Below, one piece after another: positions 1 through 12,214 of a DNA stretch of 55,000 nt. Positions within the stretch are counted from its first letter, which is position 1. Each line of letters starts with the position of its first letter. A program made the translations under genes and the position numbers. This DNA is from Glandiceps talaboti (lineage: Eukaryota > Hemichordata > Enteropneusta > Spengelidae): positions 9,849,040 through 9,904,039 of the forward strand of contig NC_135569.1 in the NCBI RefSeq assembly GCF_964340395.1, in the 5' to 3' direction. The notes beneath the pieces were generated by a model, which worked only from the letters and a program-made list of their open reading frames with translations, searched no databases and was not told the DNA's origin.

Positions 1-156
1 TGTTTTTAAGCACAAATAATCAATTCATAGTCACCCTGACCATTGTGGAAGGTTTATTTTATCGGTAGCTCCAGATTAGGTATTATGATAACCACAGATA
101 ATCCCATAGTCCTTTGCGTCTGAGCATGCTCAGTCTGGATTGTAAGTTCCCTATTG
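1..156 (+). repeat. CAATAGGG-family MITE, copy 1 (left end outside window)
   Basis: This is the right-hand part of a short element of about 255 bp that recurs at 6577, 11979, 14183 and 34585. It ends in GTAAGTTCCCTATTG, the right terminal inverted repeat, and carries the palindrome CTGAGCATGCTCAG about 30 bases before the end. No coding capacity is visible, so it is a non-autonomous DNA transposon. Confidence 0.8.
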
Positions 157-731
157 CACGATTTGCATTTTTCCACATATTTGACGAATCGCAATTATTG
201 TTCGGACAGTTTTCTCATTTAGTAGTTTTCAAATAGTATGTCATCAGAGGTCAAAGTTCGCTGACACTTAGCTGGCATTTTCTTTCAATTTACAATGATA
301 TATCAATTTTATACAGAAAGGTATAGATAATACAAACATGTCTCCATAGCAATAAACTGGTATAATTTATGAGGTGAAAGTTAATTGTCAGTCAATTCCT
401 GCTGTAGAAAGTAGTTATGCTACAGACAATAAGTAAAAATAATGATTGAAATTAATAATATTGAAAGAATTTTAGTTGTAATGATAATTTCATTATTTCG
501 TTTATATCAAAGCTACACCGTCTATAAATGAGTTATTTTTTGATCTGACAAACAAGATATTCATTAAAATTGTTTAAAATACCAATGATAAGACATGTAC
601 ATGTTGACTAGAGGTGAATTTTATCCATATGTAGTAGGTTGAAATGATTGCATTAGGGGTGCTGATTTTAGGTGCGGACCCATAAATCAAATATATTCAC
701 CAATATTACGTGTACAGCTGCACGCATTCTT
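157..731. other. AT-rich non-coding stretch
   Basis: No open frame with protein-like composition, RNA gene or repeat was recognised here. It may be intron of, or sequence 3' to, the minus-strand gene whose first exon is at 1011-1088. Confidence 0.4.
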
Positions 732-882
732 TGTATGTATGTATGTGTGTGTGCGTGTGTGTGTGTGTGTATGTATGTGTGTGTGTGTGTGTGGTGTGTG
801 TGGGTGTGTGTGTGGTGTGTGTGTGTGGGTGGGTGTGTGTTTGTGTGGGTGTGTGTGTGGGTGTGTGTGTGGGTGTGTGTGT

Positions 883-922
<40 letters not shown>
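732..922. repeat. (GT)n microsatellite with GGGT interruptions
   Basis: Nearly uninterrupted GT dinucleotides with regular GTGGGT variants in the middle and TATG at the left edge. The open frames through it on both strands (Cys/Val or His/Thr runs) are products of the repeat, not genes. It lies just inside the presumed first intron of the minus-strand gene starting at 1088. Confidence 0.95.
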
Positions 923-929
<7 letters not shown>

Positions 930-1010
930 CATGTGACATGAGCTAAAACCAACTGCTTCTTCATTTCTCCTAGTCCTAGATAGTGTACTGAAATGATTAA
1001 ATCAACTCAC

Positions 1011-1088
1011 CGGGTTTGCTTCTTGCAGTGAAAACATATACATGCTAATAACCAGCATCAGCAGAAATGCGGCGGTTTGACGATACAT
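1011..1088 (-). CDS. First coding exon of a secreted or membrane protein (signal peptide)
   Basis: The minus strand has ATG at 1088-1086 followed by 26 codons that read as a good signal peptide: MYRQ, then a hydrophobic core (AAFLLMLVISMYMF), then a polar end (SLQEANP). The frame ends exactly at a consensus donor, GTGAGT (1010-1005), in phase 0. Likely promoter elements lie 80-130 bases upstream. The rest of the gene must lie left of the window, so the family cannot be told. It is not the first exon of the lectin gene at 35-46 kb, which ends in phase 1. The call rests on ATG, signal-peptide composition, donor and promoter agreeing. Confidence 0.55.
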
Positions 1089-1159
1089 CTTCTTTTCAAT
1101 ACTACAAAAAATTAAGTATACGCCAACGTAGAACAATGAGCAATGTGTTTGGTGAGATA

Positions 1160-1222
1160 TAGACGTGCCCTTATATGAGTACAGCTACTAATTTGCATAA
1201 TTGAAGAACCTAAACCAATCGC
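1160..1222 (-). promoter_or_regulatory. Probable core promoter of the gene starting at 1088
   Basis: Reading the minus strand toward the gene, there is a CCAAT box in inverted form (ATTGG, complement of 1215-1219), a perfect octamer ATGCAAAT (complement of 1191-1198) and a TATA-like CATATAAGG (complement of 1169-1177). The spacing would place a start site near 1140, about 50 bases before the ATG. The order and spacing are typical of an animal TATA promoter; no experimental support. Confidence 0.45.
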
Positions 1223-1779
1223 TCACTGTGGAATAATTGATTCGCCCAAACTAGTTTATGACTTTTAAGGTCATACGTCATATCTTATGGAAACATGGGA
1301 ACACATATATTATAGAACTCAATCTCTCTTTGTTTGTTTTGCTCTGAAAATTGATTTACTAGACAGTCAAAATATCCTATATTTGTCATGTTTTTATAGC
1401 CACATTGATAAATACTTTTGACTCAGCTGGTTAATTATGACGAGTTTCTTCAGATGTTTTAATTTTGACGAGCAAGAACATTAATTTTATCTGAGTATAC
1501 TTCAATGTTTCCTTTTTAGCATTATGTTCAGCTTACAAGGGATAGTCTTAAATTGTATCATAGATCAGAAACAGAATCCGTTTATGATCTATGTGTTGTG
1601 GAGGGTTTAGCTCATTTGAATCGAAGAATTGGTATTTATATAGACTTCATTACATTTTTGTCGACAATATTTCAGAATAGTACTGGTCCTTTAGACATTA
1701 AAACCATACGAGTATCATGACTGTCATGTCAATGTATAGTCATTATTAGCGGAAATATATCCTAGAGATAAAGTATGAC
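1223..1779. other. Non-coding, nothing recognised
   Basis: AT-rich sequence upstream of the minus-strand promoter, without recognised repeats or coding frames. Confidence 0.4.
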
Positions 1780-1862
1780 GGTTGGTTGGTTGGTTGGTTG
1801 GTTGGTTGGTAAGTTGGTTGGTTGGTTGGTTGGTTGGTTGGTTGGTTGGTTGGTTGGTTGGT
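1780..1862. repeat. (GGTT)n microsatellite
   Basis: About twenty GGTT units with one AAG interruption near 1810. Confidence 0.95.
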
Positions 1863-2829
1863 CTTTGAGTCTAAAACTAATGTTTGTATGACTTATATAC
1901 ATATCTCACATTCTGTATGTGTCATCATCCAAGGTATTTTGCCATTGTGTATGTAATTAATACAACACTATTGTCCGTGACTTACACTAAAATTCCAAAG
2001 TCGATTAGAAAAATTCCAAACCTAATGCCAGTGGTTTTCTGTATGAGGGAAAATTAAATATATGATTACAGGAGTGTTTACTTTTAGTGATAATGAAATA
2101 ACTGAATTAGTAAAAAATATCTAAAATATTACATTAGAACAGGTCATGCTGATACAGGTGTAAAAGTTGAAAATAAGGAAAAGTTACATTCTAGTCTCAG
2201 CTCCCAGCAGGTTGTTTTAAAGCGACATAGTCTGTATTTATAGAGGTCATAGTACAAGTTGTAAAATATGATAACAAATTAAAACTTATACAAACAAGAG
2301 TTGAGATACCATGATAGAAGTAATAGGCCATTTCAAACTCTAAACAGGAAATTGAGAATACAGCGCCCTCTCTCAAATTGGAGGTATCATCATAGTGCCA
2401 TTTTAAAAAGCTTTGTTCCTTGGTATGCTGTAGAAGTGTAAATCGGGTATGTTTTTTCGTATTGTTCAGATATCGAGGAAAGCAATAGTGCTCTATGATT
2501 AACCAAGTAACCTATACCATGTACACCCCCAAGGTACGCACAGACAGGAAGTAGAGCACTGCCATGATATATTTTGCAAAGGCCTATTAGATATGGATGA
2601 AAGAATTTAGAGCCGACTCTGTGACCTTTTTTTTCGAATATCTTGGTAACTAACAAATTATGTCATGATGTCATTTTCATATCATATCCGAAATCCTGGC
2701 CAGACTAGTGGCAGACATGATTTCTTAAAGCTGCAACTGGGACATTTTTTGAAAATTTTTTGTTCGGTACACTAACTTAATCGTAATATTGTACACGCTG
2801 AACAGTGTTGCATCACGCATTTTTGTAGC
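1863..2829. other. Non-coding, nothing recognised
   Basis: The only sizeable open frame (minus strand, 2390-2656) has no domain-like pattern, no flanking splice signals that I can support and average composition, so I treat it as chance. Confidence 0.4.
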
Positions 2830-3005
2830 TGTATACACGATAAATCAAGTCAAGTTGATTTTTTAGTTAGATTTAAAATCAGCGCCCTCAACGGCGATCA
2901 CGATTTCACCTTGTTTCCGTACTACTCATGGAAAATATCGACCACTGATGAACATTCACAATGTCCAATTATTAGTATTTTATCAATTTTCAGTCAATAT
3001 CTAGC
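2830..3005. repeat. Dispersed repeat also present at 53405-53575
   Basis: The stretch starting at TCAAGTTGATTTTTTAG, through CAGCGCCCTCAACGGCGATC and ending near CAGTCAATAT, matches 53405-53575 at roughly three quarters of positions in the same orientation. It is an old interspersed repeat. The sequence AAAGCTGCAACTGGGACA upstream at 2728 is mirrored as TGTCCCAGTTGCAG after the second copy (near 53741), which hints at terminal inverted repeats of a larger element. Confidence 0.55.
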
Positions 3006-4041
<1,036 letters not shown>

Positions 4042-4270
4042 CAACATAAAATGTACAGTTCAGAAAAGAGGTAAACAGCTATTTAGATATATATGTAGTT
4101 ATTCTGAAAATAGTTGAACGGTCTTTCCATTTACAATTGAATTGTATGAAATAAGGCATTATGTGGAAATTCTGAGCAAAATGAATTTTTTTTCTAAATC
4201 TATCGACAAACCTAACCACTCGGCAAAAAAAATGAATTTAATTCATGGTTCGTAATTCGTAATTATTGAA

Positions 4271-4996
4271 GATATAAATACAAGGGGGAGAATGATGCTA
4301 CATATCACTTGATGACTATTAAAATATAAATACAAGGGGGAGAATGATGCTCTATATCACTTGATGACTATTAAGATATAAATACAAGGTGGAGAATGAT
4401 GCTCCATATCACTCGAGAATGATGCTCTATATCACTTGATGACTATTAAGATACAAATACAAGGGGGAGAATGATGCTCTATATCACTTGATGACTATTA
4501 AGATACAAATACAAGGGGGAGAATGATGCTCCATATCACTTGATGACTATTAAGATATAAATACAAGGGGGAGAATGATGCTCTATATCACTTGATGACT
4601 ATTAAAATATAAATACAAGGGGGAGAATGATGCTCCATATCACTTGACGACTATTAAGATATAAATACAAGGGGGAGAATGATGCTCTATATCACTTGAT
4701 GACTATTAAGATATAAATACAAGGGGGAGAATGATGCTCCATATCACTCGAGAATGATGCTCTATATCACTTGATGACTATTAAGATACAAATACAAGGG
4801 GGAGAATGATGCTCTATATCACTTGATGACTATTAAAATATAAATACAAGGGGGAGAATGATGCTCTATATCACTTGATGACTATTAAAATATAAATACA
4901 AGGGGGAGAATGATGCTCTATATCACTTGATGACTATTAAAATATAAATACAAGGGGGAGAATGATGCTCCATATCACTCGACGACTATTAAAATA
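4271..4996. repeat. 52-bp minisatellite, 13 units with two 24-bp insert variants
   Basis: The unit begins GATATAAATACAAGGGGGAG and ends GATGACTATTAA, 52 bp. Thirteen units are seen, with AATACAAGG starting at 4276, 4329, 4381, 4457, 4508, 4560, 4612, 4664, 4716, 4791, 4843, 4895 and 4947. Two spacings are about 76 because a partial unit is inserted after CATATCACTCGAGAATG; both lie in the same relative context about 336 bp apart, so a multi-unit block was itself duplicated. No coding meaning. Confidence 0.95.
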
Positions 4997-6171
4997 TTTT
5001 ACGCTTTTGGAAAAATCCTAACAATTGTAGCAATGTATTTGTAATGCCCAATATTGTGATTCGCAGTCATTTATGAATGTGTCAAAGAAGACCCGCCACC
5101 GTGAGGAAAATAGAGGCTAAAATAACCATAAAAAGTCTACAACATGTGTCTAAAATAACCTCCTGAATTCCTAAAAATTATGTGATCTGAAAAGGAGTTC
5201 ATGGTTCTTTTCGAATGCCACCATGATACATTGGAAAATGATTTTTTTCAAAGGAGGAGGCTATACTTTCGACTATCATGACTTCCACTTCTGGTCCAAA
5301 AGTTACTTCTGGACAGCACTCCTAGTGGCACGACTATACAATCTTTTGTCTATCTAATAATCAGACTATAGCATTTAAGCTAATTACATTTTGTGTTATC
5401 CACTGCATCCTAGCTGAACAATATTTCGACTTGAGTGATAACGGGGATAACGTATATGAAAATATTGTATGTTAAAATTGAAATTAAGTTTAACATGTGA
5501 ATGAGTGAAAATTAGTACAAAATCAAAATCTGAATTTCGATCACAATTCATAATGAATAATTTAGGATATATTTTTTAATGGATAACCTGCTTACTGCAC
5601 TTTAAGATGCAGCGTTATCTGGTCGCACCTCCTAGCCCTTGTATTCTCGCGTTTGTCGTGATTACATTCCAAAAGTGCAGTAAACAGGGCCTGGCTAGAA
5701 TGTGGACACATGTGAAAGTATTTTAGGTCTGTGAGTACATGGACTTATGCTTGCTTTGTCCTGAAAAAAACATTTTGCAAGTTCATAAAAAAAGTTGGCC
5801 ATAGTGGTATGTCTTGATCTTCGAATGAATATAAGTATTATGTAAATGATTCTAAATAACTGATGAATGTATTATGTTGTCATATTATAGGGCATGGGGA
5901 TCAACAGTATATAAACAGTTCTCTGTTTGTCAAGATGGCATTGTGTTGATACTGGAACACAGCAAACAAATGGCAATCTGATGGATGTGAGGTGAGCACA
6001 GTATAGTTCATATTTACATAGTACTTAACTACTTCTCTGGAAGTTTTACAGACGACAAAATGTAGTATGGTTATTAAGAATGGCTGTAATAGTATTTCCA
6101 TTTTTATAATCATAATATTTATGATATCATAATGATACTTGTATCACAAAATAAAAAGTGAACGCTGTTGT
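4997..6171. other. Non-coding, nothing recognised
   Basis: AT-rich sequence with only short chance frames, for example minus strand 5901-6113. No RNA gene or repeat was recognised. Confidence 0.4.
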
Positions 6172-6245
6172 TCTACGTCAAAACAACGCGTGTCTATGTC
6201 ACAACAACGCGTGTCTACGTCACAACAACGCCCGTCTACGTCATT
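6172..6245 (+). repeat. 21-bp tandem repeat carrying TACGTCA motifs
   Basis: Three adjacent units of 21 bp (GTCACAACAACGCGTGTCTAC and variants) put four CTACGTCA or CTATGTCA motifs in a row, close to the CREB/ATF half-site TGACGTA. A diverged relative with GTCTACGTCAC in the opposite orientation lies at 34095-34130. Confidence 0.7.
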
Positions 6246-6576
6246 CATTCTGGGGTGTTCGAAAACAAGACACTCAAAGTCGCCAATCCTCTTCCTAATT
6301 TGTCTAAAATAAAGTTTACACGTGTTATTCCCAAAGGTGCAACTTTTTCTTTATTCAGCCCAAAACTATGAACTAAGGGCCCGGTTTAATTTTGTCACTT
6401 CTCGTCTCCGACGGAGAGTGAAAATACCCCTTAGGTCACACATACTTTCCTTGGGTGAACCTTAGACTACTGTAGAAAATTGCCAGTGGTGGTGTTAGGC
6501 TGAACGAAGAATATTATAATGGAATAATATCTCAATATAACCATAATGTTATGATTAAAGCGGTATTGAGCATTGC
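6246..6576. other. Non-coding, nothing recognised
   Basis: No supported gene. The segment near 6370-6470 (CTTAGGTC and CTTGGGTGAA words) is weakly similar to 33880-33970 in opposite orientation, suggesting an old repeat. Confidence 0.35.
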
Positions 6577-6838
6577 CAATAGGGAACTGGCAAACCCGCC
6601 ATGTTGAATGTTGCATCATGGGAAATATGATAATAGATACTAATCAAATAGTATTGTAAACAATATTGTTACATTGTTTTTAAGCACAAATAACCAATGC
6701 ATAGTCACCCCGATCATTGTGTGAGTTTTATTTTATCGATAGCTCCAGAATAGATATTACGATAACCACAGATAATCCCGTAGTCCTTTGCGTCTGAGCA
6801 TGCTCAGTCCGGATTGCAAGTTTCCTATAGATCATATT
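6577..6838 (+). repeat. CAATAGGG-family MITE, copy 2
   Basis: Complete copy from CAATAGGGAACTGGCAA to GCAAGTTTCCTAT with small TIR differences. The internal palindrome CTGAGCATGCTCAG is intact. Confidence 0.85.
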
Positions 6839-7482
6839 ACGTTTGACGACTTGTCTTTATTCTTGAAACTAAAAGTATCTGTCTGTTTTGATAAATTGGG
6901 TGTTTAACACGACAGACAAATCAGTTATCTGCCAATGTGACCATCTGACATCGTTCACAGCAAGAGGTTGAAGGTCGTGCTTACTGAATGTTAACGTTCT
7001 GTCGTCTGCTGCGTTTTATCGGTATGGTGATGAAATTGGGGTGTACCAAATTATTGCAGAAACTGTTGTCGCCTTTGTTTCTTGCTTGTCTTTATTAGTC
7101 GTGTCTTTCAATAAATGAAACGAAACAAAGAGTTAGACATAGACACATTTTGCTAAGATGAACCGTTTGACGAAATCAATTATATTATATTATCTTGATC
7201 TAGACACGACGCGTTTTGATGTTTTCATGAAAATAATAATAAACTCCCACGTTGCTGAGGTTTATGAAACAAACCACTGCTCTAGGCTCGATGGATAGGT
7301 TGTATTACTCATGGCCAGTGCTATGTCTCGCTCACAAGATGACTGTGATTTAGGAGGGGGATCCTGGAATAATGCCTCAAACAGTCGGGGACGAGCCCAC
7401 AGTGGTATGTTACTGGCCCTGGGTGACTCTTGGATATCCTGTGGACTGCCTGGGAAAGCCTTGACAGTTCCATTGCGACGTG
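6839..7482. other. Non-coding, nothing recognised
   Basis: The plus-strand frame at 7311-7523 has no recognisable domain and runs into the AT tract at 7482, so it is treated as chance. Confidence 0.4.
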
Positions 7483-7905
7483 ATATATATATATATATAT
7501 CTTCTTTATTACCTACTTATTAAATTTGACATTTGTAGACAAAATAAAATAATACATGTTTTGAGGTAGGTAAAAGGAGACCAGAAAAATAGCTACTTGC
7601 TAATCAAGTCTGTTTCCTTAGACACTGTAAATCAAATTTATAAATAAATACATGACAAAGTATAAAGAGGGCAGTGAAAAAACCCCCTAAATATCTATGA
7701 AAATATATAGATTGTACATCAACATGAGTTGCAGTATATTCACATCAGGTGAATAAAATCTTTTAGTGAGTTACGAAAAACATTCCTTGATGATCTGGAC
7801 CTAACATCAAGAGGTAAGTTGTTCCAGTGTATAGCGCCTGTGTATGACATTGCAAATTGACCTATTTCAGTGGTGCAACATATCCCTGTGACGTAGCCCA
7901 AACCC
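7483..7905 (-). mobile_element. 5'-truncated non-LTR retrotransposon (LINE) 3' end
   Basis: On the minus strand a short remnant of the C-terminal end of a LINE reverse-transcriptase ORF is readable: SYTGAIHWNNLPLDVRSRS, then RNVFRNSLKDF and a stop near 7741. This fits the (F/Y)xGxxxWNxLP...FKxxLK block that ends many CR1/L2-like ORF2 proteins. About 250 bases of 3' UTR follow, ending in AATAAAGAAG and an (AT)n tail at 7482-7500. The 5' side stops abruptly near 7905, as expected of a dead-on-arrival insertion. Confidence 0.6.
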
Positions 7906-8152
7906 TAAAAGATTTATATTCTAATATATATTGTTATCTGTTATTCAGAATTCATGATAACCACTTGTTGTAGATAACCAGCTTCTGAATGATTGCATGG
8001 GTTTTAGTACAAACAAGGAATACACCATATCCTGTGGTTAACCAATTACATGGAAGACACTATTGAAACCAATCATTGTGTAATAATCTTCATTGTGTTT
8101 ATCTTAACTTTGGAAGCAATCATTGTGTGCAATCTTGATTGTGTTTATCTTA

Positions 8153-8533
8153 AAGTGTTTTTCCCCCCAAAGCGAGTCAAAACTATTAAATGAACTAACA
8201 GGATCACTGAGCCAGATCACAAGAGATAGACATCATAAAGATAACACACAAACATCATTTACACTGTGTGGACTCTGTGTTTAGTTAATGATAAACAGTA
8301 ACAGCATGCACACTACTACACAAGGTATAATCAGCCGAAGTTAAAACAAAATCCATTGTCAGCAGCCGGTGAAAGTCGGTATCATTACCTATATACAGAG
8401 TCCGCACAGTGTAAGTGATGTTTGTATGTTTTATTTATGGTGTCTATCATAACATGAAACCTTGTGATCAGGCTCACTGATCTTGATAGTTCATTTAATA
8501 GCTTAGACTCACTTTTGGGAAAGGCACTGTAAC
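8153..8533. repeat. Foldback element, about 380 bp, with long imperfect inverted arms
   Basis: The arm at about 8153-8300 and the arm at about 8375-8533 are reverse complements at most positions. Matching words include CTATTAAATGAACTA, GATCAC and ACACTGTGnGGACTCTGT with its complement. The centre is unpaired, and there is no coding capacity. Likely a MITE or foldback transposon. Confidence 0.65.
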
Positions 8534-9914
8534 ATTAAACTCAGTGGCCAGTCTCACTGACCTTGACATATCGTCTATATATAACTGCATGCTCATCCTG
8601 TAAGAATTGTAACGGTTTAAACAGCTCTACACTTGATAAATGTGAAGGTGATACCTCCCACGAACTTTAGTAAGCGTAGCTAGGAGACAGAAATTTGAAA
8701 TCAAAAACATAAAAAATTTGTATTGTAATATATTATGGTTTACTATATTCAATAAATTGACTTAATATCTTGCACTATATTAGATGCTCGGTTCGGCGTG
8801 TTAGCAGCATTTACCTTCTACGAATTCGAAGTATTGCACGTTCGCTGCTTATGTTACCGATGACACAACACAATTTTCTGATATTCACAAAGGTTTGATG
8901 TGCCGCGAGGTCAGAAGGAGCTCTCAGTTGTCACGAAGTAATACTTATAACACATGTTTGCATTTCGCGAATAGCATTCTGAGATGACAATAGTAACGGT
9001 TACTAAATGATCACCGATGTCAAATGACTAAATACAGGCAACTGTAAGAACATTGTTTAGCTACTTTTCATATTTGTCACCAACAACACTCTTTGGGTTG
9101 TTCATTTATGGTGTTGTTGATTTTATCATCCAATCATTTGAGTATTGTATAATTTATGTTTATGAGAACTTAACGTTGGCATAAAGATTGGATTCACTTT
9201 GGAGAAGAGAAGTGAGCTAGCTGAACGAAAGGCAAGGAGCGTCCATCTGCTCCCTGGCTCAGTACTTCTAAAATGATCCAAGTTAACCATGAACATTATA
9301 TGATGTCTGCTAGCTAATTCCCTACAGTCCTAGTGATCACGTGAACAAGCCTAGGATTCAAATAGAGGGAGGAGGGGGAGGAAACAATAGTAAAATCTTT
9401 ATTTGAAATGTAGAGAAAATATAAGAAATTCGGAAAATCGCGAGAACAAAATTGATTTATTATTTTTCCTTTACCTTATAGTTACATGATCTGCCAGGTC
9501 TGAGAGTAACACTTTCGTGACGTCAATCGTGAACTATACTTGTATGGAACTTGAATAAACTTCTTGAATCTATCACATCTCTTTATGCCTGTTTGTAGTG
9601 TGTGCTACAAATAGACAGGTAGCCGCCAATCAGTAACCCTATGACTTTTGTACCTGTTTTTATATAAGCTACATTGACCTATCCTATTGTGCATTCTTTC
9701 CTATGGGAGATGTGTTCATTTGATACGTCTATCCTACAAGATTATGAGGAAGTATTCAGTAGATTTAGTCTCTTGGCATGCTTAATTGTCTTTAGGCAGT
9801 GGGGCAAGGAACAGTCACACAGTCAACTATATACCTCAGGATATGGATTCTCAGGGTCCAAACCTAAAGGTCACCAACTTAGGAATTGGTTTACTAATGC
9901 AATAAAGATCATAA
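8534..9914. other. Non-coding, nothing recognised
   Basis: AT-rich, no coding frame supported. A frame at 9674-9919 (+) has no domain pattern and ends inside the hairpin element that follows. Confidence 0.4.
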
Positions 9915-10029
9915 TCTAATCGTGACGACCGTGTTCCGATTTTACACTACGCTATCTTCACATTTTACATTATAAGTAATGTTTGAGGATAAGGTAGTGT
10001 AAAATCGGAACACGGTCGTCACGATTAGA
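9915..10029. repeat. 115-bp hairpin: 42-bp inverted arms, two mismatches
   Basis: The left arm 9915-9956 starts TCTAATCGTGACGACC and the right arm 9988-10029 is its reverse complement except for two adjacent bases. The loop is 31 bases. Such a near-perfect, GC-richer hairpin in AT-rich surroundings suggests a very recent tiny MITE or a hairpin RNA template. Confidence 0.85.
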
Positions 10030-10214
10030 CTATTGTTACGAGTCACACATCGTAAATACTTGTGCCAAGTAAAAATTATCTTGCTATGACAAGGAGACAC
10101 ATGTAAGGTCACATTGATTAATGAGACAGAGTGGTAATACGTGTGAAAAGTTCTAAAATTCGCACTCATCAAGAACACGCCTGAAATATAAAATAAGCGT
10201 GATTAGACAGGAAA

Positions 10215-10216
<2 letters not shown>

Positions 10217-10306
<90 letters not shown>

Positions 10307-10460
10307 GCATACATACATGATAGATATATAGATAGATATATATATATATATATATACACATGTATGTGTGTGGGGGTGTATGAATGTGTGTTTGTTTGTT
10401 TGTTTGTTTGTTTGTTTGTTTGTTTGTTTGTTTGTTTGTTTGTTTGTTTGTTTGTTTGTG
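10217..10460. repeat. (AT)n, GATA-type and (TTTG)n microsatellites
   Basis: AT dinucleotides run from 10217 to about 10302, followed by mixed TACA/GATA/AT units to 10357 and a clean TTTG block at 10390-10460. Ile/Tyr and Asn/Lys/Gln frames here are repeat artefacts. Confidence 0.95.
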
Positions 10461-10694
10461 TGTGTTTGTGTGTGCATATCAAACATATAACATATGTAGA
10501 GTATTTATTGTGTAGGTGTAATTTTTTCTGTTTCAGTAATATTGTCATCAAATCACCTAATCAGGTGATAAATGCTTTCATGGATATTTGTAACATAAAC
10601 AAATAACCCACACATTTTATAGTGCCATAGATCCGATTTCTGATACTTGATGGTGCTGTCTTGAAGTTATTGAAGTGCTGTCTTGAAGTTGGCT

Positions 10695-11160
10695 AAAAAA
10701 CCTCTAGAGCTTCTAAAGGGGAGACCCTAGGATTCTCCCCCCACAAGAGGTGGACATATCCTAGTCTAAAGCTCTTCGCCCTATCTCTTACTGTCAAGAT
10801 GCTATTAAACTTTTCTTTTAATATTTCAACCCTATGTAGTTGCTTTTTACATGTTGGCTTTGTCTTGTAAAGCTTGGAAATTATTGCCTGAAAGGGTCTG
10901 AATAGCATACAAATTGGCTTTAAGAGTAAATAATCTCCAAAGTTTCTAGGGGGAGAACCCCTAGGACCCCCTCCCATGATGAGTGTAAATACTTCCACTT
11001 TAAGTGTCAGAAAACCTCCAGAGCTTCTAGGGGGAGACCCCTTGGGACCCCATGAGTGGTTTACATGTTCTCATCTCAAACCTTTCCCCTACCTTTTGCA
11101 GTAAAGATGCCATTAAATTCCCTTTTAATATATTTACCCTGTGTAGTCGCTAATACTTTT
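10695..11160. repeat. Duplicated repeat with GGGGGAGACCCCTAGG motifs
   Basis: The segments 10695-10850 and 11011-11160 are direct copies about 316 bp apart: AAAACCTC(T/C)AGAGCTTCTA, then G-rich/C-rich words, then AGATGC(T/C)ATTAAA. A third partial copy (TTTCTAGGGGGAGAACCCCTAGG) lies at 10942-10970. The motif resembles widespread non-coding invertebrate repeats; no gene is supported. Confidence 0.6.
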
Positions 11161-11978
11161 ACTAATTAGATAGTGTATGTATGCTTTTCAAATTACTGCT
11201 ATTATCATAGCTTTGCAGGCCACATATGAATACATGTCTATTGTAGACAAATAGCATTATTACAATGCAATGGAAATTTATGTACAATGGCGAAGATTTT
11301 TTCATTTTATATAATAAAAAACGTTATTTTCATAAACGAAAAAAAAATGTCAATTGAATTCCATGCTTCAGAGAGACTTAAAACACAATAAATTTATGAA
11401 ATGCACCAGTTCAACCTTCAAATATATTATGTTAATTATATGTCAGTATTCCTACTTCAATCCTGCCTAGCTCGTACTATTTTTAGGCGTTTACTAAATG
11501 TCTTACACAGACATCTTTATTTTATCAGTTTCATAAACGAAGTAATGAAGTTATTAGAGCCATGGTGTATAACCAGAGCTGTTTTTATTGTTATTGTTTT
11601 GATGATGTTGTGATTTTGTTCTAATGGTGATTTTTTTTTTTGGGGGGGGGGTATAGTACTTTTTTTGCTGTCCCTAATATCCGTCAAAAACTCTATTCAA
11701 CGTATCACTTGTCCTCCATCTTAATATGTTAATCTAATTTCCGTTTTAATAACATGGTCATTAATTTGAACTACGCTGTCGCTCGTATCTAGTGAATTGA
11801 AATGGCAATATACTTCTATCTTGTATAGGAAATTAAATGTCTTATCCGGTAGAAATTGTTTATGTCCTAGTTACGTTGTGGGTATTCACACGCTTCTTAA
11901 CAAGATGCAATGCAGATCTGAATGTTAACCTTTCTGTGTATTATTTTCAATGAAATCAGAATTTCTTCTATGCAAATG
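11161..11978. other. Non-coding, nothing recognised
   Basis: Contains T-rich and G-rich runs near 11627-11650. A 70-codon plus-strand frame at 11401-11613 shows no domain or splice context. Confidence 0.4.
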
Positions 11979-12214
11979 CAATAGGGAACTTGCAAACCCG
12001 CCATGTTGAATGTTGCATCATGGGAAATGTGATAATAAATACTAATCAATTAGCATCGTAAACAATATTGTTATATTGTTTGATCGATTCATAGTTACCC
12101 TGACAATTGTGGGAGGTTTGTTTTATCAGTAGCTCCAGATTAGGTATTACAATAACCACAGATAATTCCATAGTCCTTTGCGTCTGAGCATGCTCATGCT
12201 CAGTCTGGATTGCA
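11979..12214 (+). repeat. CAATAGGG-family MITE, copy 3 (right end lost)
   Basis: Left TIR CAATAGGGAACTTGCAA is intact. The right end stops at GGATTGCA without the final TTCCCTATTG. The internal palindrome has gained a repeat, CTGAGCATGCTCATGCTCAG. Confidence 0.85.

Noticed and set aside
4271-4996. CRISPR-like regular array
   Set aside because: Units are contiguous with no unique spacers; it is a minisatellite in an animal genome.
10153-10606. Ile-Tyr and Asn-Lys-Gln-Thr frames over 100 codons
   Set aside because: Produced by (AT)n and (TTTG)n microsatellites.
10693-10998. 101-codon minus-strand frame with Gly-Pro-Arg-Gly words
   Set aside because: Covers the duplicated GGGGAGACCCCTAGG repeat; the Pro/Gly words come from the repeat and there is no splice context.
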